Positions 22,702-34,382 of a stretch of DNA of 64,000 nucleotides are shown here, one piece after another. The notes under the pieces are model-generated. The model made no database searches, had not been told where the DNA came from, and was given only the letters and a program-made list of their open reading frames with translations. Position 1 is the stretch's first letter. Each line of letters starts with the position of its first letter. The translations under genes and the position numbers were made by a program. The stretch comes from Paralithodes platypus (Eukaryota; Arthropoda; Malacostraca; Decapoda; Lithodidae), in NCBI GenBank assembly GCA_032716605.1, contig CM064518.1, positions 45,097,526 through 45,161,525 of the forward strand, written 5' to 3'.

Positions 22702-23918
22702 CTGCCAGGGGGGACAGTGTCAATAACCTACTGTGAGGGAGGTCACAACTCGAAGGTGGGACAGAAGGGCACATCGATCTGCCTCCAAACACCAGTCATA
22801 ATACTATAATATGCTGGGCTGTTGCCAAACAAGAAGCACCCCCCCATAGTGTCCAACTTGGGTGACATACTCATGCTAGGCTCCACTTCTTCAGGAAATT
22901 CAAGATATATACATGCCCAAGTAGAATAGGAAAGAAGAGTATCTCAGCAGCTTGTTGGCTGCTGGACAATTTACAGACGTGGATACAAATGATCTAGTAT
23001 AAACAATAACAACAATTAGTGAAATTTTACTGAATCATATGAATCAGGCTGTTAGATATTGTCTCGCTTTTTATGTGTTCCTGTAACTTCAAAATATCAT
23101 AAGTGTGTGTCCATATAAGCTATAAAATGTAGTTGAATTTGAGCATTACCAAATGACTCTTTGATTAATGTCGATAACAATGCAGATTATGTGGGTTACA
23201 AAGAAGAGCGAGCGTCGTGCAGTGTGTTGTCAAATGTGAAGGAAAGAGACATTCGTGTAACACCATCAAGATGCAATCCAATCCCGCGTGCTGAACAGTT
23301 GGAGGAACATTAAACGTGTAGAGGCCCGGGTATTCAACACACACCAACAACTCCAGTGTCAGTCTGAATCCACCCAAATTTGTCAAGACCTTCATTGCAA
23401 CATGTTTGCAGGGAGTCTACATCCACCCAACTCTTTAGGGTCTGCATTGAACGTGGATTGACGCACGAAGGAGACAAACGTGCCAAATCATAAATATTAC
23501 AAACATATTATTAGCCTTTTCAATCTAATGATGCCAATGGTTGTACTTCAACTATTGCCAACTCTTGGAATGATAGAGCTCAATGAAGGTGTATGAGAAA
23601 CGGGAAGATTTAAACCTTTCAGTCAGACGATTATGCCATTTACTTTCAGCTACAACCAGATGATATTACTCCGCTTAAGAAGGTCCTCTTAAAAGTCAAA
23701 GGGTTGTGCACACAGGTTTCCATTTCTTAACATCGAAAGGTCCATCCCTTGCCAAACGAAACTGCCTGTTTTTAGCTGGAATATAATGTAACAACCATCC
23801 ATCTGACTGAAAGTGTTAAGACCAGACTAGAGATATTGAGCGTGCATTATCCCCAGTTGTGCAGAGGTAAGGTGAGGTGAGGGCTTGTGTCGTAAACATT
23901 GTCAACTGGCATACTTAC
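22702..23918. other. Intron e8-e9
   Basis: Holds one palindromic TTAA element (23610-23819). The rest shows nothing recognisable. Confidence 0.7.
23610..23819. mobile_element. Palindromic TTAA element with CTTTCAGTCAGA ends
   Basis: The left end ACCTTTCAGTCAGACGATTA and right end CATCTGACTGAAAGTG before TTAA are inverted repeats. About 210 bp; related in layout to A and B but with its own ends. Confidence 0.78.
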
Positions 23919-23976
23919 GGCGGCAGCGACCTTAGCCATCGGGGCGGTCATGGCTCCAGAAGGCAGTGGGGCACCT
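23919..23976 (-). CDS. Zasp52: Zasp exon e8: short Ala/Pro linker
   Basis: One base and 19 codons, ending at phase 0. The acceptor is TTATCATCGACAG and the donor GCC followed by GTAAGT. The peptide is GAPLPSGAMTAPMAKVAAA. Because the next exons e9 to e12 are all phase 0 at both ends, e8 opens a block in which each exon can be skipped without a frameshift. Confidence 0.82.
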
Positions 23977-24876
23977 CTGTCGATGATAACAACAAACGTG
24001 GCCAAGATTAACTTCAGTCGGCTATTATATTCGCTATTATATTTTGCCAAAAATAAAAACTATGTATACAGTATATCTTATAATATATATCTTATAATAA
24101 CTATTAAAAATAGATATAGTTGGAAAATATTAGAATAATGGCATATAACTCCAATATAATCCACAGTAATTTATTGGTCAAACACTATATAATTAACATC
24201 TGCAGAATTAATTATAATTAGATCTATATAATGGATAATCATTATATGACACAGTTAAAGCAAAAGTAGGAATAAATAATGTCATAACACCGTGACATTT
24301 ACTGATTAGTACAGCATAGAGATAATATTTTTACCTCGTATGGAGGTTGCACGTTTTCCGCAGCCATAAGATAAAATTGCATTATACTGTATCTGCTTTT
24401 ACTTTCACGTATATCGTTTTATGGCGTTTTATTTTGCATAATATTGTTCATTATTCTCCATTCTACCTTATGACATTCTATAAAAGTATCCAAAAATACT
24501 GATTATTGCCCCCAAAATAGAAAACCAACAAAGGTGTGATCAGTGAAGAGATTCGTTTCAAACCTGTACATTACGATATATGGTAGTACATAGAAAACGT
24601 GTGCATTCGCCTCTCCTCACACATTATCTACTCTTAAGGTGCCTGTGGTTAGACACTGATACCTCAGTTAGTTTCATTAATATATATATATATATATAAC
24701 ATAACATTAATAAATTCCTAGCACCAGGCAACAAAGGCCATATGGCACTAAAGCAGTAAAGCAGTAGAAGGAAAGGAACTTAAATATCGTTAAGGAGACT
24801 GAGAGAGGAAAGGAAAGCCATTATACAGTATATGTATAAAATGAAAGACAAATCTATAAATCAATGTAGGACTCAC
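23977..24876. other. Intron e7-e8
   Basis: AT-rich sequence with a short AT run at 24681-24698. No gene or element is recognised. Confidence 0.7.
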
Positions 24877-24979
24877 GGCTTGACAATGATTGGGTCCATG
24901 TTGGGCGCGGGGGCATGTTGGCGGGCAGCCTGCTTGGCGTGGACGTCGCAGTACAGTTTCTCGTTAATGTTATAGTACC
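24877..24979 (-). CDS. Zasp52: Zasp exon e7: end of LIM1 and linker
   Basis: Two bases, 33 codons and two bases; the acceptor is CTCCTCCTTTCAG and the donor AAGCC followed by GTGAGT. The peptide YYNINEKLYCDVHAKQAARQ completes LIM1: C-D-V-H gives the last two zinc ligands. A short linker ending NMDPIIVKP follows. LIM1 thus spans e5, e6 and e7, with all eight ligands in place and normal spacing. Confidence 0.93.
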
Positions 24980-25189
24980 CTGAAAGGAGGAGCACAGTTA
25001 GTACACAATTTGTCTTCTTTCTCATACACACACTTGTTCAAGCATGCAAAACTCTGATAACACCGCATGCCATAATACGATATAATAATTTAAGACACAC
25101 TCTTTTCTCATTTTCTTGCATCCTTAATTATTTTTATTCAACATTTGTCCTTTCCAGCTGACTGCCATACGTGAAATCTTAGAAGTATA

Positions 25190-25975
25190 CATTCACCACC
25201 ATATATGAACCTATGAACCTTAGAAGTATACAGTCATTCACCACCATATATAAACAAGAAGAAGTCATACCACCATATATGTAGATATCATACACCACCA
25301 TATATGAACCTATGAACCTTAGAAGTATACAGTCATACACCACCATATATGAACCTATGAACCTTAGAAGTATACAGTCATACACCACCATATATGAACC
25401 TATGAACCTTAGATATGAACCTATGAACCTTAGAAGTATACAGTCATACACCACCATATATGAACCTATGAACCTTAGAAATATACAGTCATACACCACC
25501 ATATATAAAACTATGAACCTTAGAAGTATACAGTCATTCATCACCATATATGAACCTATGAACCTTAGAAGTATACATATAACACCATATATGAACCTAT
25601 GAACCTTAGAAGTATACAGTCACCATATATGAACCTATGAACCTTAGAAGTATACATATAACACCATATATGAACCTATGAACCTTAGAAGTATACAGTC
25701 ATACACCACCATATATAAAACTATGAACCTTAGAAGTATACATATAACACCATATATGAACCTATGAACCTTAGAAGTATACAGTCATACACCACCATAT
25801 ATGAACCTATGAACCTTAGAAGTATACAGTCATTCATCACCATATATGAACCTATTAACCTTAGAAGTATACATTCATACACCACCATATATGAACCTAT
25901 GAACCTTAGAAGTATACAGTCATTCATCACCATATATGAACCTATGAACCTTAGAAGTATACATTCATACATAAC
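25190..25975. repeat. 45-bp minisatellite
   Basis: About 15 units of roughly 45 bp starting ACCATATATGAACCTATGAA, with shorter variants. Because 45 is divisible by three it gives repeating open frames on both strands, which I do not regard as genes. Confidence 0.95.
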
Positions 25976-26111
25976 CCAGTTCCTCGACCCAGGGAGCTAG
26001 TGCAATAGACGAGCAACTAAAAATAAGATGAGTGAAGCTGAAAATAAAAGATTAGTTAGTAATGTGTAGTGAAGTTACGTATGGTGTTGTGTTCATCTTC
26101 AATAGAGAAGT

Positions 26112-26352
26112 GGTTGGTGGAGGAGAGGGGGGAGGGGAATGGTGGAGGAACTGAGTGGTGGAGAGAGGATGATGGCGTGCTGGATAGAAAGAAAGGAAAA
26201 TGGTGGAGGAGGGGGCAGTGGAATGGTGCTGGAGCTGAGTGGTGGAGAGAGGAAGATGGTGTGCTGGATAGAACGAAAGGAAAATGGTGGAGGAGGGGGA
26301 AGTGGAATGGTGAAGAAGAGGGGGTAGTGGAATGGTGGAGAGAGGAAGATGG
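26112..26352. repeat. GGA/GGTGG-rich tandem repeat
   Basis: Two to three units of about 84 bp containing GGTGGAGAGAGGA and GAAAGGAAAATGGTGGAGGA. The plus strand is purine-rich. Confidence 0.88.
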
Positions 26353-26370
26353 CATGAAGATGGCATGAAG

Positions 26371-26584
26371 CGGCTCGCTTGGTGTAGTGACTAGCGTCTC
26401 GGACTTCCACCCAGAAGGCCCGGGTTCACGCTCGGCGCATTAAAGATTTTTCACAAGCACTGAGTCGTTACCATCCCTCATGAGCAAAGGGATGGGGTAA
26501 TAGTACAGGACCCCAATGGAAATACGCCTAATCGGCCTTATTGAGCTATCCTTAGCTAGCTTAGCATGCGCTAGCTTTAAGAAC

Positions 26585-26617
<33 letters not shown>
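26371..26617 (+). mobile_element. tRNA-derived SINE
   Basis: The start resembles a tRNA: a box A-like GGTGTAGTGACTAGC and a box B GGGTTCACGCTC about 40 bp later. A non-tRNA body and a (TTA)n tail follow. The order tRNA head, body, short repeat tail is the plan of a SINE. Confidence 0.8.
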
Positions 26618-26739
26618 AGGGGGATTAGGTGTGACAAAACATGGAAGAGTTGGGGTGGACTGATAAAGGAGGAAGAGGAATGGATGAATATGGAGATGGA
26701 GGGAAGGAAGATGGAGAAATCGAGAGAGAACGGAGATAG

Positions 26740-26957
26740 CTAACCCTTTCAAGATCCGATTACGCATTTCTTTTCTGTATGTTGTGGCTATTATTAAACA
26801 ATTTTATTCAGATTTGGAATGGTAGTTGGAATTCAGAGGGTTAATTGAGATAGTATCTACCCTTGTAATTCCCTCAGATCCTTCCTAATTTGTATAAACT
26901 CGTCTAATGATAGCCAGCATAAACTGTCAAAATGCGTCATAATCTTCTAAGGGTTAA
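26740..26957. mobile_element. Family B TTAA element
   Basis: Left end CCCTTTCAAGATCCGATTAC, right end ATGCGTCATAATCTTCTAAG before GGTTAA. About 215 bp. Confidence 0.85.
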
Positions 26958-27192
26958 GGGAGGAGGTAAGGGTGGACTGATTGAGGTAAATGGAAAGAGG
27001 TTAGCAGTGATGAAGAGGGCATAGAAAAGATGGAAACATTCTGGTGACAAGATGGAGAATAAGTGGGATTGAAGATGGGTGGAGGTAGGAGAAGAGAGGA
27101 AGAGATGAAGAGAGAAGTTGAGGAGATTATCAGAAAGTCAGAATAACGAAAGAAGAGGCAATATTGGAAATGAGAGACACGATGGAGAGATG

Positions 27193-27460
27193 ATGGTGCA
27201 CTCAGATCCCATAGTCTCTAGCCCACTCATACATATTCGTAGATATCACCTATATAGTATTATAAAAGTAATTCTCTGGAAAGGAATTTATGAACATAAT
27301 GTTCTATATATTAACTACAAAACTATATATATACTATTTATTGAAAAGCAAGGTCTATCCATAAATCAATACATATAGTTGTAATTGCATAAAGAGAAGT
27401 TTTGGGGGTTAACACATTTTTGTGAGTGGGCTAGAAAATATATGGCATCCGAGTGTACAT
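27193..27460. mobile_element. Family D MITE
   Basis: Ends GTGCACTCAGATCCCATAG and ATATGGCATCCGAGTGTAC. A second inverted pair, CTCTAGCCCACTCA and TGAGTGGGCTAGA, lies just inside. Confidence 0.8.
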
Positions 27461-27594
27461 GAGTTAGCTGATGGAGAAGAAATTGGAATAAACTAATGGA
27501 AATAAAGCTCTGGGTGCTCAAAGAAGATAAAACATCAACTATGTCATAAGAAGCTTCCAACTACTTATAGGCGAGAGAAAAATAATGGTTCCAA

Positions 27595-27914
27595 TTAACC
27601 CCTACTGTACCAGAGGGTATTACTATAAATGTAACCTCCAGTACCAGGCATTGTGGCCAAAATGGCTTCAGAGTAGAGAGAGAGCCACCTCTTACCCTGA
27701 AACTTGAACGAGTACTGAGCCAGCTTGCCTGTGGGACCATAATTATACACTCTGAAAAGTGTTGGCAAGAACTCAAAGCAGTGTTTACAAGTCATGGTGC
27801 CAGGTACCAATCGGTACAAGGACCGCATATTACGGACGGACGTCGTCCGTCGCTGGTACTGGCGAGTGACTTTTTTACTGTCAGCCAACATACGTCGCTG
27901 GTATAGTAAGGGTA
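27595..27914. mobile_element. A-related TTAA element, longer variant
   Basis: Left TTAACCCCTACTGTACCAG and right ACGTCGCTGGTATAGTAAGG match A ends, but the 280-bp interior differs and is open on the minus strand. No known domain is visible in it. Confidence 0.65.
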
Positions 27915-28519
27915 AATTAGGTGAATATTTGTATTCAAATTAAATATAAACTCTATATTTGCCATTATATCAAATATGTGCAAAGTTTAACCAGAAAGCC
28001 AAAAAAAGACAAATCCGAATTATCTGAACATTTGGCAAACCTCTAGTAAATCATTATTGTATCATCTGTGAACATACAGGTCAAGAGGGAAAGTGGAAGG
28101 ATATAGACAAACTGGACGCCATACAAATATACCAAGGGAGGAGGGAGGTTTCATTCACATGGAATAGTCGCTTCGCCTTCACATCTTGGCTTAGCTTTAG
28201 TTTTCTCTCTAGTTATAAGAGGATTATTTCTTAGCACTTCTGGACTGTCCATCCATCAATTAGATACATATAAAAGAAAGAAAAAATCGAAAGTGGGATT
28301 TTAATTCTTGTTTAGGATTACATATTGGTCTCAGAACCACTTTTCATTAAAACCCAGAAAGGTTAATGGAATGGATATATAGTAAACGCAATTTGAGGAG
28401 GAGCACTTTATTTGACAATGATTCGCTAATGGCGTCTTCAGGTCTGGTAGACCTAAAGAAGCTTTAAGCAAAACATTGGCAACAAAGTATTCTTCCTCTA
28501 ATGGCATCTATATCCAGTA

Positions 28520-28754
28520 TTAACCCTCTCACGTTTTTTATGCCATTTTGAGCCTATTAGGGATACTTTAAAGCCTTTGTTACCATCAGGGGTATTTAGA
28601 AACCTTTAGTTTAGTTACTTCAACCTCTGCAGTTGTCTTTGAGTTAGCTGTGGGCAGAAAACTAATTTTGGAGAGGTAATTATAAGAGTGCGAGAACTCT
28701 ATTTATTATTGCTAATCTGGCAACTTCTGCGTCATAAAAACGTGAAAGGGTTAA
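28520..28754. mobile_element. Palindromic TTAA element with CACGTTTTTTATG ends
   Basis: Left CCCTCTCACGTTTTTTATG and right CATAAAAACGTGAAAGGG are inverted and flanked by TTAA. About 235 bp, non-coding. Confidence 0.8.
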
Positions 28755-28940
28755 GTTCAATTGACAGAAAGTAGAAAAGAAGATTTAGTAAGATATCCAG
28801 AGAGGTCAGTATAAACGAAGCTTTTATATTAATTCCTTTAGAAGATGTGTTAACTAGAAATATGCCTCAAACTAAAGAGATAAGTAAAACCAAATTCTGG
28901 GAAGTATGAGTATTATAAAGGGATGGAGATGGCCACTCAC

Positions 28941-29026
28941 CAACATTCTTGAGGGAGGAACCGCAAGTGGAGCACTTGAAGCAGTCGGCGTGGAGGTTCT
29001 TATTCTTAATGCGCACGAAGACGCCG
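28941..29026 (-). CDS. Zasp52: Zasp exon e6: core of LIM1
   Basis: One base, 28 codons and one base; the acceptor is GTGTGTACTTTCAG and the donor GTTG followed by GTGAGT. It encodes GVFVRIKNKNLHADCFKCST and then CGSSLKNVG. H-A-D-C and C-S-T-C supply zinc ligands three to six of LIM1, with the aromatic residue before the second pair typical of LIM domains. It is shared by both LIM1 versions and is spliced to e7 within a Gly codon. Confidence 0.93.
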
Positions 29027-29222
29027 CTGAAAGTACACACATTCCTACCGTGAGTCGCGGGAGTACGCCCTTCCGCCATGCTACCCCGCCATGGCCCCAC
29101 CTCCCCAGTCACCCGCAAATGTTATTATCCTACTGAGTTGAGCAGCTTGTACATAAATCAACACCACCTTTCAGCTGATTGACTGGCGATCTGTAGTCTG
29201 TACATACATATGGTAACACTAC

Positions 29223-29340
29223 TTAACCCGGGAACGGCAAAGGTTCTCAATTGAGTCTGTAGTGAGATTTGTTTTTCCACATAGGAAAAAAAAAATCTCA
29301 CTACAGACTAAATTGAGGACCTTCGCCGTTCTTGGGTTAA
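29223..29340. mobile_element. 118-bp TTAA hairpin element
   Basis: Arms of about 50 bp pair almost perfectly. They start CCCGGGAACGGCAAAGGTTC and close with the inverse before GGGTTAA. The loop is a few A/T-rich bases. Very short for a mobile element; possibly a deletion product of a larger palindromic one. Confidence 0.8.
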
Positions 29341-29758
29341 CAGATTAATTATCTTCAATTACTCAATCCATTGACCAGATCCAGCTCCATGAAATCTGCA
29401 CGGTTACTATAAGATGGAGATGCAAAATTATTAAGTAAGGTGAGGTTCGGTGTTCAGAAATATATATCGATGTTACCATATGTTTGAGCTGCTTCCTCTC
29501 ATTGGGATAAATAAATAATGCCATACACACTCACCCACCATCACCTGAGCAATATAGGAGTGTCATGGCAAGCTTTTTCAATCAGATGAAGTACGTCTAC
29601 AGTATTATCTAACTAGTAACAGGAATTTTTTTAAAGTCAGGAAAATCCTCTCCTAGTAAAAGGCTTAAGCACATACCGGTAGCTCTTGAACATTTGATCA
29701 GGTGAGGCCCTTCCTAAAGTAGGATAAAAGAGCTGGAGGTAATTCGAAAAAGAAAAAA

Positions 29759-29761
<3 letters not shown>

Positions 29762-29816
<55 letters not shown>
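29762..29816. repeat. (AT)n microsatellite
   Basis: A plain AT run. Confidence 0.97.
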
Positions 29817-29818
<2 letters not shown>

Positions 29819-30984
29819 CACATATCGTCATCTGATTCATTAAGTTACTGGTTGCATCGATGTGTTATAGTTAATTTCACTTAATGTTTTTTTGTTTTTG
29901 TTTTTTTGCATTGAAGTGTTGTGATCGTTTTGGGTGTTTTTTTCAGTGTACATAGTCAGTATAAAAGTTTCCATAATGACAGTGAATGTTTCAACTTGAT
30001 CAATAGTTGTTGTGAAATTACCAATGGATGTTTGATATGGATAGCGTGTGTATTATGGAACTCTCAGTGATGGTGTGTGAGGGTGAGGGTGGCAGGGGAA
30101 GCTACAGGTACACCGCCCGACGACCGAGTACACTTCAACAACCACCACCCCGTCACGTCCACCCACCTGTTGTAGCGACTACTATAGGGTCACAACAGTT
30201 GCAAGGATCATGCACTACTTTATTATTAAACCAGAGTCTTCCTGAGAGAGAGCACAGTTATCTTGTAATTCTTAGGTACTATAATTCAGCTGTCTCCTAT
30301 TTTTTCCTAATGCAAATACTATCACAATGCACTTAATTTGTAACCTCAAAACCTTTATGGTTTTGGTGCGTTAAATCTGCCTTACAACAGTTACCTGAAC
30401 AAGTGTGTTCATTTGTCTAGCCTCTAGCTCTGTTAGTTGTTGATTCATCAAACTGAAATAAGGGATGCAGCTGCATTTTATCATCAACAGATGGTGACTA
30501 TAGATAACCATGTAGACTATTACAGATTCCACAAGTTTATGAACTTCAATGGTGATATAGATGCAGTAGAAGTCAGCATCAACTTCTTATTGAACTATAT
30601 TTAAGCTCCCGCTATATATTCCAAAGTATAACACTTCGCACGTAGCAGAGTAGTTTGATTAAACTTACACTGCCTGCAGTACAATTATAGACAAAATTGG
30701 CACCACTCACCCAATTTCAATAACTGCAATTTAATTCTGAGATATCAAAATACACCTATCAATAAACATGATTGGTGTAACAACTCATGCTCTGTGATGG
30801 AAGTGATCTGATTAAGGTGTGCAGACATAACTTTTATCTGTGAGTGTACATGAGTGTCCCCAGTGCAAGGTAACAACATGAAGGCTACTATACCCTGTTC
30901 CAAATAAGTAGGCCAAATTTCTTAACATTAACCTATATAATTCACAAAAGACTAGAGTAATCGAGCTAATATGTGTACCATTTG

Positions 30985-31092
30985 GGAAGGGTCAGCCAGG
31001 GAATAAGTGTGGAAATTTACAGCCCATTTGCTCTAGCCCTTTTTGAGTTACAGAGGTTAGTATTTATGATTGCTGGACTACCTATTTGGGAC
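30985..31092. repeat. Dispersed repeat E
   Basis: GTCAGCCAGGGAATAAG, CTCTAGCCCTTTTTGAGTTA and CAGAGGTTAG in order. The same blocks recur at 35825-36015, 50676-50745 and partly at 53932-53985. Confidence 0.65.
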
Positions 31093-31963
31093 AGGGTATA
31101 GAAACAAGTTAACATAGCTCTCTCTATGTATAGCTCTCAAATGATTATGTATAAATCTGATACTAAACATTTACAGGTGGGAGGAGTGACAATAATGATG
31201 CAACTTGACACTGAACACAAGGATGGAATATTTGAAAATACTGGAGGTCTCAAAAAGGAATAAAATTAGCATACACTGCATGTGACTCAATAAATAGCAT
31301 TCTATGGCTTATGTAGGACTATATGAAAGGATCATTCTATAAAAAGGTAAACTTCATTCTTGATCAATATAAATTTCATAATATATACATAAAACAAATA
31401 TTAAGGATGCTTATAAAGAATATTGTATAACAGATTAACAGATGCATAATTAGTATGTGAGAAACTTTAGCTATAATATTACATATGAGGTTGAGGAGAG
31501 GTGCAGGTAAGGGAGTCTGTGGCCTCCGCAGCACTACAGCATTTGTGTGGCCACTCACAACCAAGGTGAAGTGTTAACCAGGAGAACTGGGAACTTGGTT
31601 AAGCAGTGCAGGTTATTGCCGCTTAGGCCATGCCAAGGGTTGACTTTACATGCCGCCGGCCGCGGCCGCGGAAAAGCAGTACGAGAAGTAGCTAGTATAT
31701 TACAGCTTAGCAGAGCGCGCGTATATAAATGGTAAATTTGCGAAGTGAATGAGCGGACACTGATGCTACAGAAGCCTGGGTTGAATATGCACTGTTCCCG
31801 TCGTTCCACTCTCCCACCTCTTTCTGTGTACATAGCCGCCAGAGGGTAAACGCATGACAGCCATACACACAGGTCAGATGTGAGCGGTGACGGAGGGACA
31901 GTGCACAACCAGGATGCACTAGCAAGCGGGGCTCCAGCCAGGGAGACCAGTGCCAGTACTCAC

Positions 31964-32132
31964 GTCAGCGGCCGTTCACACTCGGAACACATGTTGAGTT
32001 GTGCGGCACTGGGAGCCCCCGGGGGCCTCACCTTGGTCTCTGGGGCTCGCACGCTGCGGACGCCGACAGGGACTGGCCCGAAACTAGTCACTGGGCTTGG
32101 CCCCATAGCCGTCACTGGGCTCATGGGGCCGT
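31964..32132 (-). CDS. Zasp52: Zasp exon e5b: first half of LIM1, version 2
   Basis: Two bases, 55 codons and two bases; the donor is CTGAC followed by GTGAGT. The chosen acceptor (ATCCCGGCCACAG) is modest but gives the required phase. The peptide begins GPMSPVTAMGPSPVTSFGPV and ends AAQLNMCSECERPLT, where the Thr is completed in e6. CSEC again gives the first zinc pair of LIM1, but the next residues (ERPLT) differ from e5a (GRLIV). An internal GTGAGG after ACCAAG is a possible cryptic donor. The complementary strand is open across both e5 exons (31880-32428), which I treat as a shadow. Confidence 0.85.
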
Positions 32133-32335
32133 CTGTGGCCGGGATAAAGGAACCCGTTACTACACCATCCTCAACCACACCGACCTCACCCAACTGCCCC
32201 TGCCACCCACCACACTCCAGCCGACACAACTTGGCATTATTGGCAGAAATAGCAGAGGACTACGATACAGCAGTTAGTGGGAGGGATGAGGGGGCAGGAG
32301 CAGCGGGGAGGCTGGCAGTTCACACAAGTACTTAC
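32133..32335. other. Short spacer between alternative exons e5a and e5b
   Basis: Only 203 bp separate the donor of e5a from the acceptor of e5b. Such close spacing is common for mutually exclusive exons. No repeat is seen. Confidence 0.7.
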
Positions 32336-32456
32336 ACTATAAGTCTACCACACTCTGAACATATGTTTTCGCCAGGCTTGAGCACAGTCGAGGGCTTGGA
32401 GGCTGCAGCGTTGGGGATGAAGGGCTGAGCCACGGTGGGGGAGTAGGGTGCCGCAG
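32336..32456 (-). CDS. Zasp52: Zasp exon e5a: first half of LIM1, version 1
   Basis: Two bases, 39 codons and two bases. The acceptor is GTGACTGTTCCCTCAG and the donor ATAGT followed by GTAAGT. The peptide begins AAPYSPTVAQPFIPNAAASK and ends with GENICSECGRLIV, where the Val is completed in e6. CSEC supplies the first two zinc ligands of LIM1. It enters after either e4a or e4b (shared G) and leaves in the phase needed by e6. Joining e5a to e5b would shift the frame and reach TAG within e5b, so only one of the two can be used in a full-length product. Confidence 0.9.
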
Positions 32457-33574
32457 CTGAGGGAACAGTCACACGGATCACACATTTCATTCATACATCA
32501 ACACTATGAGCAGGAGTAGGATCACATATGTACACCACTTACAGATTTGGTCTAGGGTAAATGACAAGCATGAAAGGGTTTATACAATCATAACCTTAGT
32601 TAGCAGATTGACTGGTTAATATGTCAGATAGTGATTAGTCTGTACTTTGTCAGAATATATTAATTCATGAAAGGAAAGATGCTTGTGATAATTATGAAAG
32701 CCTGAAAGAGATCATAGTTATTATGATGTGACACATATGAATATGTATGGTGTGGAAGGCTATAGTGCCTCTGCCTGTAGCTACAGTCAACATGCTGCAG
32801 AATATGCTTGCCACTACTACCACCTTACAGCTACCAGGTCCTACATTACTAACTCTCTAGCCCACCACAGACACCAGTCACTTGGATATATTACACATTT
32901 TTTGAAAGCTGAACTTGTGAATTTCCCTGCACTTATGAAACTTGTGTACATCTTATGAAAGGTAATTAAAGTAATGTCTGGTATCTTGGTGGGATGAAGC
33001 TCCAAGTAAACATATTAAATTATAATTGACATTAGAGTAACTATACTGAGCTATCATTAAATACTGCACACTATGCTAGTAACTTGTCGCCTAGAGGCAT
33101 GTATAATATATAAAATTAAACGAAACTTTAACATAAATTATATCTAGCATATATTCCATACACACAAGCCTTTATTATCTTTTGGATGCGAGACAGCATG
33201 CCGGGCATACACTGCTCTTATGTAACAAGCACACTTACACCACCAGCTCAAGCACTAACAGGCAAAAATAGAAACAGCACAACCCAAAAAATGCAAAGCT
33301 TGATAAGTCATGCAAATTATTTAATAGATGTCAAAACAGTCAATTATTCATATGCATAGCAATCAATAAGTCAGGTACTTACAGTCCAGAGAGGAAACCT
33401 TTCAACTATTTAATACCTCAGGATAATATCCACACAATTTGGAAGCTTTTCCAATATGAAGCTTAATATAAATACGGCTTCTTAACAGTTGAACGTCATA
33501 AATTCCTGTTCATAAAATGATGAAACCTATATGTTATTATAGGCGATCTGCAATGTATACAGTATTTATATTTA

Positions 33575-33780
33575 TAATTGGACCCCATCCCGTTTGGGCA
33601 AGGTGGCCATTTAATTGGTTTGCCATATTCAGTGGTTCACCTAACCATCATTTGGGTGGCTGGTACTTATGTAGCATCTTCCCTCAGCTAGTTTCGAACC
33701 CGCGGCACTACTGTGGAGTTGGCTCGCCAGTCAGACGTTCTATTGATGCAGGTCGTCCCAGTTGGTGAATGTGGGGTGGA
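33575..33780 (-). mobile_element. Probable tRNA-derived SINE
   Basis: In minus orientation a GCGGGTTCGAAACTA box B-like segment is preceded by a tRNA-sized head and followed by a body ending AAACGGGATGGGGTCC. Box A is not clear and no tail repeat is seen, so this is less certain than the copy at 26371. Confidence 0.5.
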
Positions 33781-34382
33781 ACAATGGATGACGAGGTGGA
33801 GTGTGGATGTGGGGGGTACCAGAGGACACAACCCACATTCCACCAGAACACTAGTTGGTCTTTAAGTTCAGTTGGTCACATTGAGCCCCATCTCCGTTGC
33901 ATCTAATTGATTAAAGATCCTGCGCAGACCAACCCATTTCTGTCATACTTTATTTTACAATATGTAATTTTCCTTCGCCAGTTATATTAATCTTTATTCG
34001 TAACTATCTTTAACTATTCATAATATTTTCTTTATTTGTTTAACTGAATATTATTAACACTTCGGATTTACAAATATTATTTCTTAAATAAAAGTATAAC
34101 TACTTAAATAGCTGCAAGGAGACAGGGCATCGTCATCTTAAAACTGAATGGACTGGATTTATTTCCTTCCCAGAACTACCCTGGCTTCACTACCCATGTA
34201 CAGCCACGGGCAACAATTGTGTCCCACCTTCCGTAATATCAACTCTAAGTTATCTCCTTAGTGAAAAGTGAAGACAAAAAGTAATATTAGATAAATAAAT
34301 GCATGAATAAATAATCTTAATGCACATAGGCAAAGCCTTTATCTTCAAGCTGTATTCAGTGTCGTTCAGGAGTACTTCTTCC

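Larger units (their letters stand above)
24980..28940. other. Intron e6-e7
   Basis: Carries the 45-bp array, a GGA-rich tract, a SINE, and A-, B-, D- and H-type elements, listed separately. 27915-28515 is AT-rich with nothing recognised. Confidence 0.7.
29027..31963. other. Intron e5b-e6
   Basis: Contains a 118-bp TTAA hairpin, an AT run (29762-29816), a dispersed repeat near 30985-31092 and a short GC-only palindrome near 31651-31670. No exon is supported. Confidence 0.65.

Noticed and set aside
25190..25975. CRISPR-like array appearance
   Set aside because: There is no repeat-spacer alternation; the whole unit is repeated and the DNA is eukaryotic.
27595..27891. Minus-strand open frame of 98 residues
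   Set aside because: It sits entirely inside an A-type TTAA element and shows no domain or splice signals.
31880..32428. Plus-strand open frame of 182 residues
   Set aside because: It lies opposite exons e5a and e5b, whose splice sites, phases and LIM residues fix the coding strand as minus.
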